Below are positions 8,301 to 18,401 of a stretch of DNA of 64,000 nt, piece after piece. Origin of the DNA: Pempheris klunzingeri (taxonomy: Eukaryota > Chordata > Actinopteri > Acropomatiformes > Pempheridae). The notes beneath the pieces were generated by a model. It made no database searches. It had not been told where the DNA came from and saw only the letters and a list, made by a program, of their open reading frames with translations. The position numbers were made by a program, and so were the translations under genes. Positions within the stretch are counted from its first letter, which is position 1. Every line of letters starts with the position of its first letter. The stretch is taken from contig NC_092012.1 of the NCBI RefSeq assembly GCF_042242105.1, forward strand, positions 36,663,993 through 36,727,992, written 5' to 3'.

Positions 8301-11108
8301 GAAAGACAATTGTATTTATACTGTTGCTCCATGAAAATGTTTCAACAGAGCTGCCTTTTAAAACTGACATTTGAACTTGATTGTTGTCTCGTTATTGTAG
8401 GACGAGAAAAATCAGCGAATGACTACTAATGTGTGGATGAAACAGGCAAGTACTGTACCTCTGACCCACAGCGTTATGTTTGACCCCCATCAGTTAATAT
8501 TTGTATTGTCAGGGTGTGGCTCTTAATCAATCAATCAATCTTTATTTATATAGCGCCAATTCATAACAGTGTTATCTCAAGATGCTTTTCACAAAGAGCA
8601 GGTCAAGACCAAACTCTTTAATTAAGAGAGAGACCCAACGATTCAGGAATCGATAGATGGATATCTATCTATCTGGTGTTGTAAATCTCCTTCGCTTGGC
8701 AGTCACGTCTTTGATTGAAAAAAAGTTCCCAGATATTCAGCTGGTTTCACACTCTGGCCTCCAGAATCTTCTTCCCCAGCGTGTTTGGGCCAAATCAAAC
8801 ACACTGGTTAGTGACAGGCTGGTTAGTACTCCAACAGCAATGAAGGTTGCTATATTTGCTGGCACATAGCGATATAATTTATAAAATATATATATAATTA
8901 CAAAATATCAGAGCACACAAAGCATATTTACAGGAAACGTTTGACATTTTGTGAAATGTGCTCATTGGCTTTCATGCAATGGGTTAGAGCAGAAAGTTGT
9001 TACCGCTGTCATCTGTCAGTAGTCAGTTAGCTTAGCTTAGCACCTAGACGGAAACCGGGGGTGGGCAGCAACCTTTTCTCTGTCCACATGTAACAAGGTC
9101 TGCAAACTCTTTAATTAATGTATATAATGCTTTGACATTTGTTCACTTTAGTTTTCACATGGATTAAACAAATGTGATACAGTGTGATAATTAGTAGGCT
9201 TTAGAGGTGCTGGTAGGCAGATCTCTTTCCAGGCAGAGCCAGGCTAGCTGTTACCCCCTGGTTTTGGTCTATGTGCTAAGCTAAGTTACCATCTTATCAT
9301 ACAGACACAAGTCTTCATCCAGCTGTTGGTAAGACCGGGAAAAGGCATATTTCTGGAAATATCAAACCGTTCCTTTAAAGTTTCACAGTGCGCGTAGATG
9401 TTTGTAATGAATACATCTGAAGTGTTTCCTTTATGTAGGAGTGGATTGACATGAAACTCAGGTGGGACCCTGGTGAATATCTGGGCATCACAGTTATCCG
9501 AGTCCCCTCTGACAGGATCTGGCTCCCTGACATTGTGCTGTATGATAAGTATGTGTCATTATTTGTTGAATGAAATGGCTGAGATATCATGGATTTTGTA
9601 TTTTCCAAAATGTATAAAGATATGACCACACTAATCTGCTGCAGTACTGTATCATTAAATGTCTTTAGAGAACCTATAAAGCAAAAAAGTCTACTAAAAC
9701 TAAAAATGAACAGAAATTCTACCAGTGTCTTTAACTGTGAAGACATCGTTTAGATGAATCAGGGTTATTTCTTCCAACAGTTCAGATGGGCGTTTTGAGG
9801 GCACTGTCACCAAGGCTGTTGTTAGGTATGATGGAACCATATCTTGGACACCACCAGCCAATTACAAGTCAGCCTGCACCATCGATGTCACCTTCTTCCC
9901 TTTCGATCTCCAGAACTGTTCAATGAAGTTCGGTTCGTGGACATATGATGGGTCCCAGGTGAGTGTATCCTCCACAGATGGTCAGTGTTATTCATAAGCA
10001 GTCATGGGCTGAGGTTTCACTCTGACTTTAACAGGTGGACATAATTCTGGAGGACTTCCATGTGGACAAACAAGATTATTTTGACAACGGTGAATGGGAG
10101 ATAGTGAAGGCCACAGGCAGCCGTGGTCTGAGGACAGACGGCAGCTCCTCCTATCCCACCATCACCTACTTCTTCATCATCCGCAGGCTGCCTCTTTTCT
10201 ACACCCTCTTCCTCATCATCCCCTGCATTGGCCTGTCCTTCCTCACCATCCTTGTCTTCTATCTGCCCTCCAATGGCGGTGAGAAGATCTCTCTCTGCAC
10301 CTCAGTCCTGGTGTCACTCACAGTTTTCCTCCTGGTCATTGAGGAGATCATCCCCTCCTCTTCAAAGGCTATCCCTCTCATTGGGGAGTACCTGGTCTTC
10401 ACCATGATCTTCGTCACACTCTCCATCATCATCACTGTCTTTGCCATCAACATCCACCATCGATCCTCTTCTACACATCACGGCATGGCCCCCTGGGTGA
10501 GGAGGATTTTCCTGCATCGGCTGCCTAAGCTGCTGTGCATGCGCAGCCACGTGGACCGTTATGCCACAGCTGGAGTGGCCAGAGGCAGAGGAGCGGTTGG
10601 ACTGGGAATGATGAAGGACTCAGCACCGGAGCTGACACCTCTCCTCCACACCAAACACAACCTACAAGCAGCTTTGGACTCTATTCGCTACATAACCATG
10701 CATGTGGTTAAAGAAAATGAGGTCAGAGAGGTGAGTGTGTTGCATTTGGTGTATTTACATATATCCACAGGTAATAACAAAAGTGGTTAACAGCTATATA
10801 AACTAGTATTGGTGGCCCTGTCCTTTGTCTTGTTTAAAACAACACAACAAATTATGACAAAGGCTCCAATTAAGCTCACAAGATGGAGTACTATATGTTT
10901 CTAATACAAGTACATGTCAAGTAACTGATGCACGTCTTTTCTGTTTCAGGTGGTCCAAGACTGGAAGTTTGTAGCTCAGGTCCTGGATCGAATGTTTCTT
11001 TGGGCCTTCCTCCTCGTGTCAGTCCTGGGCTCTGCTCTCCTCTTCATCCCAGTAATTTACAAGTGGGCAAACATCATCGTCCCCACCCATGCTGGAAGTA
11101 CCCTCTAA
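5320..11108 (+). CDS. chrna5: Nicotinic acetylcholine receptor subunit alpha-5
   Basis: Coding exons: 5320-5401, 8083-8234, 8401-8445, 9439-9548, 9781-9958, 10035-10730, 10950-11108 (473 aa). Alpha-5 is an accessory subunit of pentameric acetylcholine-gated cation channels at the plasma membrane, usually partnering alpha-3 and beta-4, which are encoded downstream. The product has a Leu/Cys-rich signal peptide, a Cys-loop (C162 and C176), four membrane helices with M2 beginning [13 protein letters not shown], and an ending in [13 protein letters not shown]. Assignment as alpha-5 rests on [42 protein letters not shown] and the synteny. Oddities: residues 226-227, where human alpha-5 has vicinal Cys-Cys, are Ser-Ser; an extra 76-bp intron splits Q189 from V190; and intron 3 has a GC donor. 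D404 aligns with human Asp398. AATAAA lies at 11395. The ATG at 5323 is an equally plausible start. Confidence 0.93.
7051..8008 (+). mobile_element. 5'-truncated LINE (Rex1/L2/CR1 group) in chrna5 intron 1
   Basis: The open frame to the TAA at 7978-7980 encodes the C-terminal part of a non-LTR reverse transcriptase: RQGCPLSP, the FADD catalytic box at about 7195-7206, then the thumb and C-terminal region ending [10 protein letters not shown] short 3' UTR (AAGCGGTTGAAA) and an ATGG-repeat tail follow. A 12-base direct repeat GGAGTTTGGGGC flanks it at 7039-7050 and 8009-8020 and is the target-site duplication. The endonuclease and N-terminal RT domains are missing, so it cannot move on its own. 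The uninterrupted frame and perfect duplication indicate a recent insertion. The exact clade name is uncertain. Confidence 0.85.
8523..8650. repeat. Interspersed repeat, second copy, in chrna5 intron 3
   Basis: Starts with ATCAATCAATCAATC and the core TTTATTTATATAGCGCC, followed by a CAAGATGCTTTTCACAAAG segment and AGAGAGAGACCCAACG. The design matches the repeat at 155-340. The class (SINE-like or LINE tail) is not determined. It lies in the 993-bp intron between 8446 and 9438. Confidence 0.5.
8930..9380. repeat. GCTAAGCTAA-type dispersed repeat, copy 1
   Basis: Within chrna5 intron 3, two opposed blocks share the hallmark of a fish dispersed element: TTAGCTTAGCTTAGCAC at about 9028 and the reverse-oriented GTGCTAAGCTAAG at about 9272. 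Between them is sequence with AGGTGCTGGTAGGCAG and CAGAGCCAGGCTAGCTG. Similar blocks recur at 27640-27990 and 51240-51420. The inverted layout suggests a non-autonomous DNA element, but termini and target duplications were not resolved. Confidence 0.45.
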
Positions 11109-11580
11109 GAGTCATAGTTCAACAAACCACACGTGGGGGTGAAGCACATCAACAACTTGTTATGGGTCTAATTTGAGATTTGAATGACTAAGATACTGAG
11201 ATTACCTCTGAGATACTCGGACACTCTGCTCATCCACTCTCTTTTTATAAGCAGAGCCGCGATCTTGTCTGCTAATTAGAGATGGTGTTTTTGTTTAAGT
11301 GAGAGCTGAATCCTGTTTTTCTTAGTAAGTCAAGGAAAACTGACTCAGTTGATGTACGTCATGATCATAACACAGTACATTTTGCCCACACATCAATAAA
11401 TTTCATTACATTCATTTCAGCTTTTTATAGTTGCTGGAATCATAGAGCGGAGGTTTATCATTCGGTCTGGTACACATTCATAGAAATGTGATCTGACATG
11501 GTTCAGACTAAATGTCTACAGGTTACAGGACACAGGGATCAGCACCAGTTCAGTTCATTCCAGTACAAATGTATGGTCTA
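11109..11580 (+). other. chrna5 3' UTR region
   Basis: Follows the chrna5 stop codon. AATAAA at 11395-11400 is a plausible poly(A) signal about 290 bases downstream. No other gene is visible before the satellite array begins near 11580. Confidence 0.5.
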
Positions 11581-13560
11581 TAGTCTGCAGATCAGTCTGT
11601 AGATCAGTCTACATATTAGTCTAAAGATCAGTCTACAGATCAGTCTAAAGATCAGTTTGCAGGTCAGTTTGCAGATCAGTCTACAGATCAGACTGTAGAT
11701 CAGTCTACATATCAGTCTACAGATCAGTTAGCAGATCAGTCTGCAGATAAGTCTGCAGATCAATCTACAGATCAGTCTGTAGATCAGTCTACAGATCGAT
11801 CCGCTATAAGTCTACAGATCAGTCTACAGATCCATCTGCAGATCAGTCCACAGAGCAATCTGCAGATGAGTCTACATATCAGTCTCCAGATCTGTCTGTA
11901 GATCAGTCTGCAGATGAGTCTACGTATGTCTACAGATCAGTTTGCATATCAGTCTATAGATCCATCTACATATTCAGTCTGAAGATCAGTCTACAGATCA
12001 GTCTACATGTCAGTCTAGTTTATTCTACAGATCAGTCTGTAGATCAGTCTACAAATCAGTCTACATATCAGTCTGGTGATCAGTCCACATATCAGTCTGC
12101 AGATCAGTCTACATATCAGTCTGCAGATCAGTCTACAGATCAGTCTGAAGATGAGTCTGCAGATCAGTCTGCGGATCACTGCAGATCAGTCTACAGATCA
12201 GTCTGTAGATCAGTCTACATATCAGTCTTCAGATCAGTCCGCATATCAGTCTGTAGATCAGTCTACAGATCAGTTTGCATATCAGTTTAAAGATCCATCT
12301 ATAGATCAGTCTGCAGATCAGTCTACAGATCAGTCTGAAGATGAGTCTACAGATCAGTCTACAGATCAGTTTGCATATCATTTTAAAGATCCATCTATTG
12401 ATCAGTCTACAGATTAGTCTGTAGATCAGTCTGCAGATCAGTCTACAGAGCAGTCGGCAGAGTAGTCTACAGATCAGTTTGCATATCAGTTTAAAGAGCC
12501 ATCTATAGATCAGTCTGTAGATCAGTCAGCAGAGTAGTCTACAGATCAGTCTGTAGATCAGTCTGAAGATCCATCTATAGATCAGTCTGCAGATCAGTCT
12601 GTAGATCAGTCTGAAGATCAGTCTACAGAGCAGTCGGCAGAGTAGTCTGCAGATCAGTGTACAGATCAGTCATATCAGTCTACAGATCAGTCTGCAGAGC
12701 AGTCTACAGATCAGTCGGCAGAGTAGTCTAAAGATCAGTTTACATGTCAGTCTACAGATCGGTCTACAGATCAGTTTGCATATCAGTTTAAAGATCCATC
12801 TATAGATCAGTGTGAAGATCAGTCTAAAGAGCAGTCTGTAGATCAGTCTATAGATCAGTCTACAGATCAGTCTGCAGATCAGTCTACAGATCAGTCTGTA
12901 GATCAGTCTGTAGATCGGTCTACAGATCAGTCTACAGATCCATCTGCAGATCAGTCTGCAGATCAGTCTAAAGAGCAGTCTGTAGGTCAGTCTACAGATC
13001 AGTGTGAAGATCAGTCTTAAGAGCAGTCTGTAGATCAGTCTATAGATCAGTCTGCAGATCAGTTTGCAGATCAGTCTGAAGATCAGTCTACAGATCAGTC
13101 TACAGATCCGTCTGCAGATCAGTCTGAAGATCAGTCTAAAGAGCAGTCTGTAGGTCAGTCTACAGATCCGTCTGCAGATCAGTCTAAAAAGCAGTCTGTA
13201 GGTCAGTCTACAGATCAGTCTGAATATCAGTCTGCAGATCAGTCTACAGATCAGTCTACAGATCCGTCTGCAGATCAGTCTGCAGATCAGTCTGTAGATC
13301 AGTCTGTAGATCAGTCTGCAGATCAGTCTGCAGATCAGTCTGTAGATCAGTCTACAGATCAGTCTACAGATCTGTCTGCAGATCAGTCTGCAGATCAGTC
13401 TGCAGATCAGTCTACAGATCAGTCTACAGATCTGTCTGCAGATCAGTCTACAGATCACTCTACAGATCAGTCTGCAGATCAGTCTGAAGATCAGTCTAAA
13501 GAGCAGTCTGTAGGTCAGTCTACAGATCCGTCTGCAGATCAGTCTACAGATCAGTCCACC
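11580..13560. repeat. ~2-kb satellite of 12-bp unit (GATCAGTCTACA)
   Basis: About 165 head-to-tail copies of a 12-bp unit, GATCAGTCTACA or GATCAGTCTGCA. Variants include GATCCATCTATA and GAGCAGTCTGTA. Longer blocks such as CAGTTTGCATATCAG followed by TTTAAAGATCCATC recur, so higher-order units exist. The multiple-of-three period leaves long open frames on both strands that are compositional artefacts. The array lies about 0.5 kb past the chrna5 stop codon and about 0.8 kb before the second UGT gene. It is very dense in GATC sites. Confidence 0.95.
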
Positions 13561-14385
13561 CTAACCCTCATATAATCTAGAGAAATGTCAGACAGGCTCC
13601 AGAGTCACTGCAGCACCATCCACACCTCCCAGGATCATCTCTGTGGTTGAGCCTGCGCTGCCTCTGCATGGACATTACACCACATTACAGAGCATGGAGC
13701 ATGCTGGTGACTGTGGTGATGAAATCTGTCAGAAGCTCCAGTTACCACCACTCCAGTATAGAGACTAAAGATTTTTAAAAAATGATGAACAAGAACAGGT
13801 TGAGAATGTAAAGTTGTCCAAACACAGATGGATGAGAGGACTAAAGGGGGATGAAAGGAAAAGAGATCTAGATGAGTGAGAGCTCTTAAACTGAGGTGGT
13901 CAGTTTTTTGGTCGAAATCAAAATGGTGAAAATCAAACTCAAATGGGTTGAATTCTATGCTGCTCAGTTTATTCGAGTTTATTATCCAGAGTTGTACATC
14001 ATCATACCCAAGTGGACTCATTTGATATTTCCTTGCGAATAGTAAATGAATCTGAGCACAAGTTAGATTAGTCAGGGAAATAGAACATTGTTGTCCATTC
14101 CTGAAGAAAAGAGCCCAAAGAACAGCTTAGCTATAATCCACTTATGTAAGCATTCCTGGAGTCTGTGGTCATGTGTTCAGTGGTACCTTTGGTGTTTCAC
14201 ACCAACATCCAAACACATTCGTGGCCGGAGCTGCTTCATGTAAAACAGGTATGTTACATATTAGTTATGCATGCAATTCAGTGTCGCTGAATTTGTGAAT
14301 AATTATTCATTATTTTCATGGCTCAATTTCTAACCCAGTGAGATTAAGAACAATATTTTATCTGTTTTGTCTTTTCAGATTAAAT
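13561..14385. other. Upstream region of second UGT gene
   Basis: No coding homology is visible. TATCTGTTTTGTCTTTTCAG ending at 14378, eight bases before the chosen ATG, is a strong splice acceptor. A noncoding 5' exon of the UGT gene therefore probably lies in or beyond this stretch. Confidence 0.45.
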
Positions 14386-15972
14386 ATGCTCCCCGACAGA
14401 AATGAAACCTTTCTTCTCTTATCTATCATGCTTTTGTCATGGAGACTTAGTCACGGAGGCAAGATTTTGGTTGTACCTTTAGAGGGAAGCCACTGGGTGA
14501 ACATGGACATCATGATAAAAGCTCTCCATGCTCGAGGACATTCTGTCGATGTCGTGCGAACCAACCAAAGCTGGTACATCCAGGAGAACTCTCCACACTA
14601 CAAGACAATCACAGTTTCTGTCAGGGAAGCCTTTAATCATGACTTCATCAACCCGATCCTGAAGAAGATAATTGAAATAGAAAGGGGTGAGAGCTCAGCC
14701 CTGAGCTTTGCAAGTTTGCAGCTTGAGATGTTTACTGCGATGTTTAACATGCACAGGATCATGTGCAAAATGGCTACTATCATGTTTAAAGACATGTACC
14801 TAATGAATAGATTAGAGGATAGGAAGTATGACCTGGTCCTCACCGACCCAGCATGGGGTGCAGGTATAATGTTGGCTCATGCTCTTAAGGTCCCGCTGGT
14901 CTATAATGTGCGCTGGACGACAAGTGGAGAGGGACATCTGGCCATCGCACCTTCTCCTTTGTCTTATATCCCAATGACTGGCTCAGGACTGTCAGACAAA
15001 ATGACGTTTATACAAAGAGTCAAAAACCTTATCTTCTATGTTATTTGGCAAGCTCAGGATGGGTTTTTGATCAGCCCTCAGTATCAAGCTGTGTGTGATG
15101 AGTTCTTTGGCCCTGAAGTCAGATATAGTGACTTATTACATGGGGCAGACCTGTGGCTCATGAGGGTGGACTTTGTGTTTGAGTTCCCCCGTCCCACCAT
15201 GCCTAATGTGGTCTACATGGGGGGGTTCCAGTGTAAACCTGTCAAAGCTCTTCCTGAACACCTGGAGCAGTTTGTGCAGAGCTCTGGAGAGCACGGAGTC
15301 ATCCTCATGTCTCTGGGCACTTTTGTCAGTGAACTTCCTGCCGACATAACAGACAAGATCGCTGCAGCTTTTTCTAAGTTACCTCAGAAAGTCATCTGGA
15401 GGCATAAAGGGGCCAGACCAGCCACTCTGGGCAACAACACTTTACTGGTGGACTGGATGCCTCAGAACGACCTCCTGGGACATCCAAAGACCAAACTGTT
15501 CGTGGCTCACGGAGGAACCAATGGCGTTCAGGAGGCTATTTACCACGGAGTCCCAGTCGTGGGTCTACCTGTGTTTTTTGACCAGTACGACAACCTACTG
15601 CGTCTCAAGGAGAGAGGGGCGGCGAAACTTCTCACTATTAATACGGTGGACAAAGACGACAACTTCCTGAAGGCCGTACAGGAGGTCCTGAGTGAGCCCT
15701 CCTACAGGGCAAACATGCAGAGACTCTCCAGGCTGCACAGGGATCAGCCGATGAAGCCTCTGGACAGCGCCCTCTACTGGATAGAGTTTGTCATTAGACA
15801 CAAAGGTGCAGCTCACCTGAGGGCTCAGTCCTACCGGCTGCCCTGGTACTCCTACCACTCTGTAGACGTGCTGCTGTCTTTTCTGGCTGTGGCTACAGTG
15901 ATTTCTTTTCTCCCTCTTGTGATCTTCAGATTTGTATGTTTTGAGAAATGCTTGAAAAGAAAAACTAATTAA
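14386..15972 (+). CDS. UDP-glucuronosyltransferase, UGT5-like, second copy
   Basis: Predicted 528 aa from the ATG at 14386, the same length as the copy at 1146-2732. The frame opens further upstream only by reading through a splice acceptor and using GTG, so this ATG is preferred. It has a signal peptide, the catalytic His (residue 36, EGSHW), DLVLTDP, the UGT signature (WMPQNDLLGHP, HGGTNG, FFDQYDN) and a C-terminal membrane helix. The KRKTN end fits the KxKxx ER-retrieval pattern. It should conjugate small hydrophobic acceptors in the ER lumen. From GADLWLMR to SYHSVDVLL only a handful of residues differ from the first copy, while the acceptor-binding N-terminal half and the tail differ widely. 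It lies between the convergent chrna5 and chrna3 genes. The substrate cannot be inferred. Confidence 0.92.
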   Translation: MLPDRNETFLLLSIMLLSWRLSHGGKILVVPLEGSHWVNMDIMIKALHARGHSVDVVRTNQSWYIQENSPHYKTITVSVREAFNHDFINPILKKIIEIERGESSALSFASLQLEMFTAMFNMHRIMCKMATIMFKDMYLMNRLEDRKYDLVLTDPAWGAGIMLAHALKVPLVYNVRWTTSGEGHLAIAPSPLSYIPMTGSGLSDKMTFIQRVKNLIFYVIWQAQDGFLISPQYQAVCDEFFGPEVRYSDLLHGADLWLMRVDFVFEFPRPTMPNVVYMGGFQCKPVKALPEHLEQFVQSSGEHGVILMSLGTFVSELPADITDKIAAAFSKLPQKVIWRHKGARPATLGNNTLLVDWMPQNDLLGHPKTKLFVAHGGTNGVQEAIYHGVPVVGLPVFFDQYDNLLRLKERGAAKLLTINTVDKDDNFLKAVQEVLSEPSYRANMQRLSRLHRDQPMKPLDSALYWIEFVIRHKGAAHLRAQSYRLPWYSYHSVDVLLSFLAVATVISFLPLVIFRFVCFEKCLKRKTN

Positions 15973-18400
15973 AAATGGCACTAACTCTGTCCTGTTCTGT
16001 CTCCAGTATCTTATACATGCTGACATTGTTTAGGATCTTAGCTCAATTAACTGAAGAGAGAGGTGATTTAGATCACTCTCACAAGATCTGCAGACTGGAT
16101 TATTCAACCATTAAACAGGTGTCCACATGTTCTCTTGTTCCCTTGAGGTGTAGCAGCAAAGTTATGGTTGGCTTGCATATCTAAGCCTTCACTGAGTAAC
16201 AGGAATTTGTTCCTCTATTTTTCCCTGCAGAACAATGGTTGGTTGTGAGAGGCTTTTAGCCCTATAACAATGAGAAGAGGCCAGCCCCTTCCAAGCAAGG
16301 ACAGGGTGAACCCCTGTCCTTGCTTGGATTGACCCAATCCAGATTCAGGTTCAGCAGGCACAGCTAGGACTTAGACATGCTCACTCGAGCTGAACTGAGA
16401 CATCCGCTATCTGATTGTTTTCAATGCAGGCTGATGATTAAGACACTATTTTATCTTAGTTACAAGCTGAATGGCAGGTCACATGAGGGACAGTTGTTCA
16501 GAATTAAAAATTACAGTGAGAAAAAAACATTTCCAGCTCATGTGAACATGTGAACGGCTGAGAAGGCTCACTGTGACAGCCTGTAGCTACAGGACAGATT
16601 CCCTACAGCCACCCTGTGTCTGATCACACAGAAGTAACTATCGTGTTGGGACAAGCTCCTGCGTTTTATTTCCCACCGGAGCAGCAACTGGGAAAAAAAC
16701 ATCAGATGCTCCTCGTGACTGAAGAACATGATCAGTCATTACAGTCACGGCTGCTGATTACGTGTTTTTCTTACCATATCAGGTTATTTAGCTCTTTGGT
16801 TGAGCTTTGATCAGATGACTCTCAGGTAATAATGGATGCAGTGCAGGTTACTGATCACTGATTGGACAGTTTCTAATCAGCACAAAAAGAGAAAATAAAG
16901 ACAGTAGTTGCACTTCATACATGAGACACATAGTTAAAAATAAACCAGTGGCTCACAGCTTTTTAGACATGTGGCTGTTTTATAAAGAAGCGATGTGAAC
17001 CCTTTGGCCTTGTGAGCAGTTTCACTCCAAACTTCTCACATATGATGTAACTCAATTATTATATTATAGTGAACTATATTAATCAAATAGATCACTAATA
17101 ACAGCAACAGTTTTGAGGTTTGTGCAGCAGACGCTCCCCCATCAGTCATCTGACAACCCTGCAGGTTAGAGTGGTGAGAGCCCAGTCCTCAGGCCGGTCT
17201 AAACCTGTTTGTCAGGTAGAAAACAGGAGCTCTGCCCTGAGCAGCAGGAAACAGTAAACGGCTGTTTATCCATGAACATATCAGTATTAATCTATTAATT
17301 AATACTTTTTTTATTTTTTATTTTATTTAATAATTAATTAAATAAAATATTTAATCCTACAGAATGACATTGGTGTCAAAATCAGCTTTTTATTCAGGGT
17401 TTTATTACGTTGGCACTTGATCACATGTTTAATAGAGACAACAAAGAACAAATGTGTCTGAGTACATGTGAGCAGAGGCAAGATTTGTTTTTCAACACTG
17501 TTTTACATAAAGTAAAACCAATGATATTTACATCACCTGCAGGGTTTATAATGGAAAATATGAAAAAATTAAAGGTTTTATAAAGCACTGATTCTTCAAA
17601 ATAGCAGGACCAGCCACTGTTTTCACTGACTAGACAAAGAGGATTTAACTTCACGCTCTGCAGCAAAGAAAGGATCCATGCTAACATTAAACATGTACTC
17701 GGCTTTCAGGCCAACTTTGATAATGGCAAGTTCCACAAAGCTGTTTCATTCATTCACTCGGAACACAGTAGGGTTGCAGACCGGCGTCTGATCCACCAGG
17801 CGTCAAACTCAGGGGGGGACAGTGGCTCTGCTGTTGCACGTGCTGTATAAACATGCTAGACTTGGTCCTGCAGGTGGATCATCTGAGGTAGAGAAGTTCA
17901 CATTTAAACACCAGGCCCAGCCTTGTGCATTTATTCTTGGTTCTTTGACTTTTTCTCTTTACGCGACAGAATTAGGTCTTTTGAGTGAGACAGTTTTCTA
18001 CTAAATACTATTCATATCCACCCTGCTGCTACAAATCAACACGTGGTCTTCCTGTAAGCCACCCTCGCTGACAGACGAACCTGCTCTTCTGAAATAACGG
18101 CATGAGACAGGCCTATGCCTTCTGATTATTTATTCTGGGATTTATTATTTTATTCTTATTTTCTGTCCATGTTGATCAGTGAAAGAAAAAGAAAAGAAAC
18201 GTGAACAAGAACAAATGGTGCATCTGATGGGTCACATTTCTCAGTGTGTGAGAATATCACATTACGCTGATAACTGTACATTTTACAGTAGTATACATTT
18301 AGCACTCGTATCAGTCGTAGTCATCGTCACTCTCATCTCCAGGTCAGAGTCCTGCACTAAAAAAACAACTGAGTTGTTCTGTAGTCGTACATGGACATCT
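15973..18400. other. Gene-free stretch with one perfect hairpin
   Basis: No exon or domain could be supported. Notable structure is a perfect 16-bp inverted repeat at 16291-16327. A TTAATTAA-rich block lies at about 17280-17355. The remaining open frames are short and have no family resemblance. Confidence 0.4.
16291..16327. repeat. Perfect 16-bp hairpin
   Basis: CCAAGCAAGGACAGGG at 16291-16306 is followed by a five-base spacer and its exact reverse complement at 16312-16327. Transcribed, it would form a 16-bp stem with a TGAAC loop. No terminator or miRNA context is established. Confidence 0.7.
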
Positions 18401-18401
18401 G

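Noticed and set aside
5320-11108. chrnb3 instead of chrna5
   Set aside because: The missing Cys pair is beta3-like, but [39 protein letters not shown], the C-terminal YKWAN motif and linkage to chrna3-chrnb4 all favour alpha-5.
12670-13458. 262-residue minus-strand open frame of Arg/Leu/Ile/Cys repeats
   Set aside because: It lies wholly in the 12-bp satellite; a period divisible by three keeps a frame open by chance. No start context or homology.
11580-13560. CRISPR-like array
   Set aside because: Units are contiguous tandem repeats without unique spacers, in a vertebrate genome.
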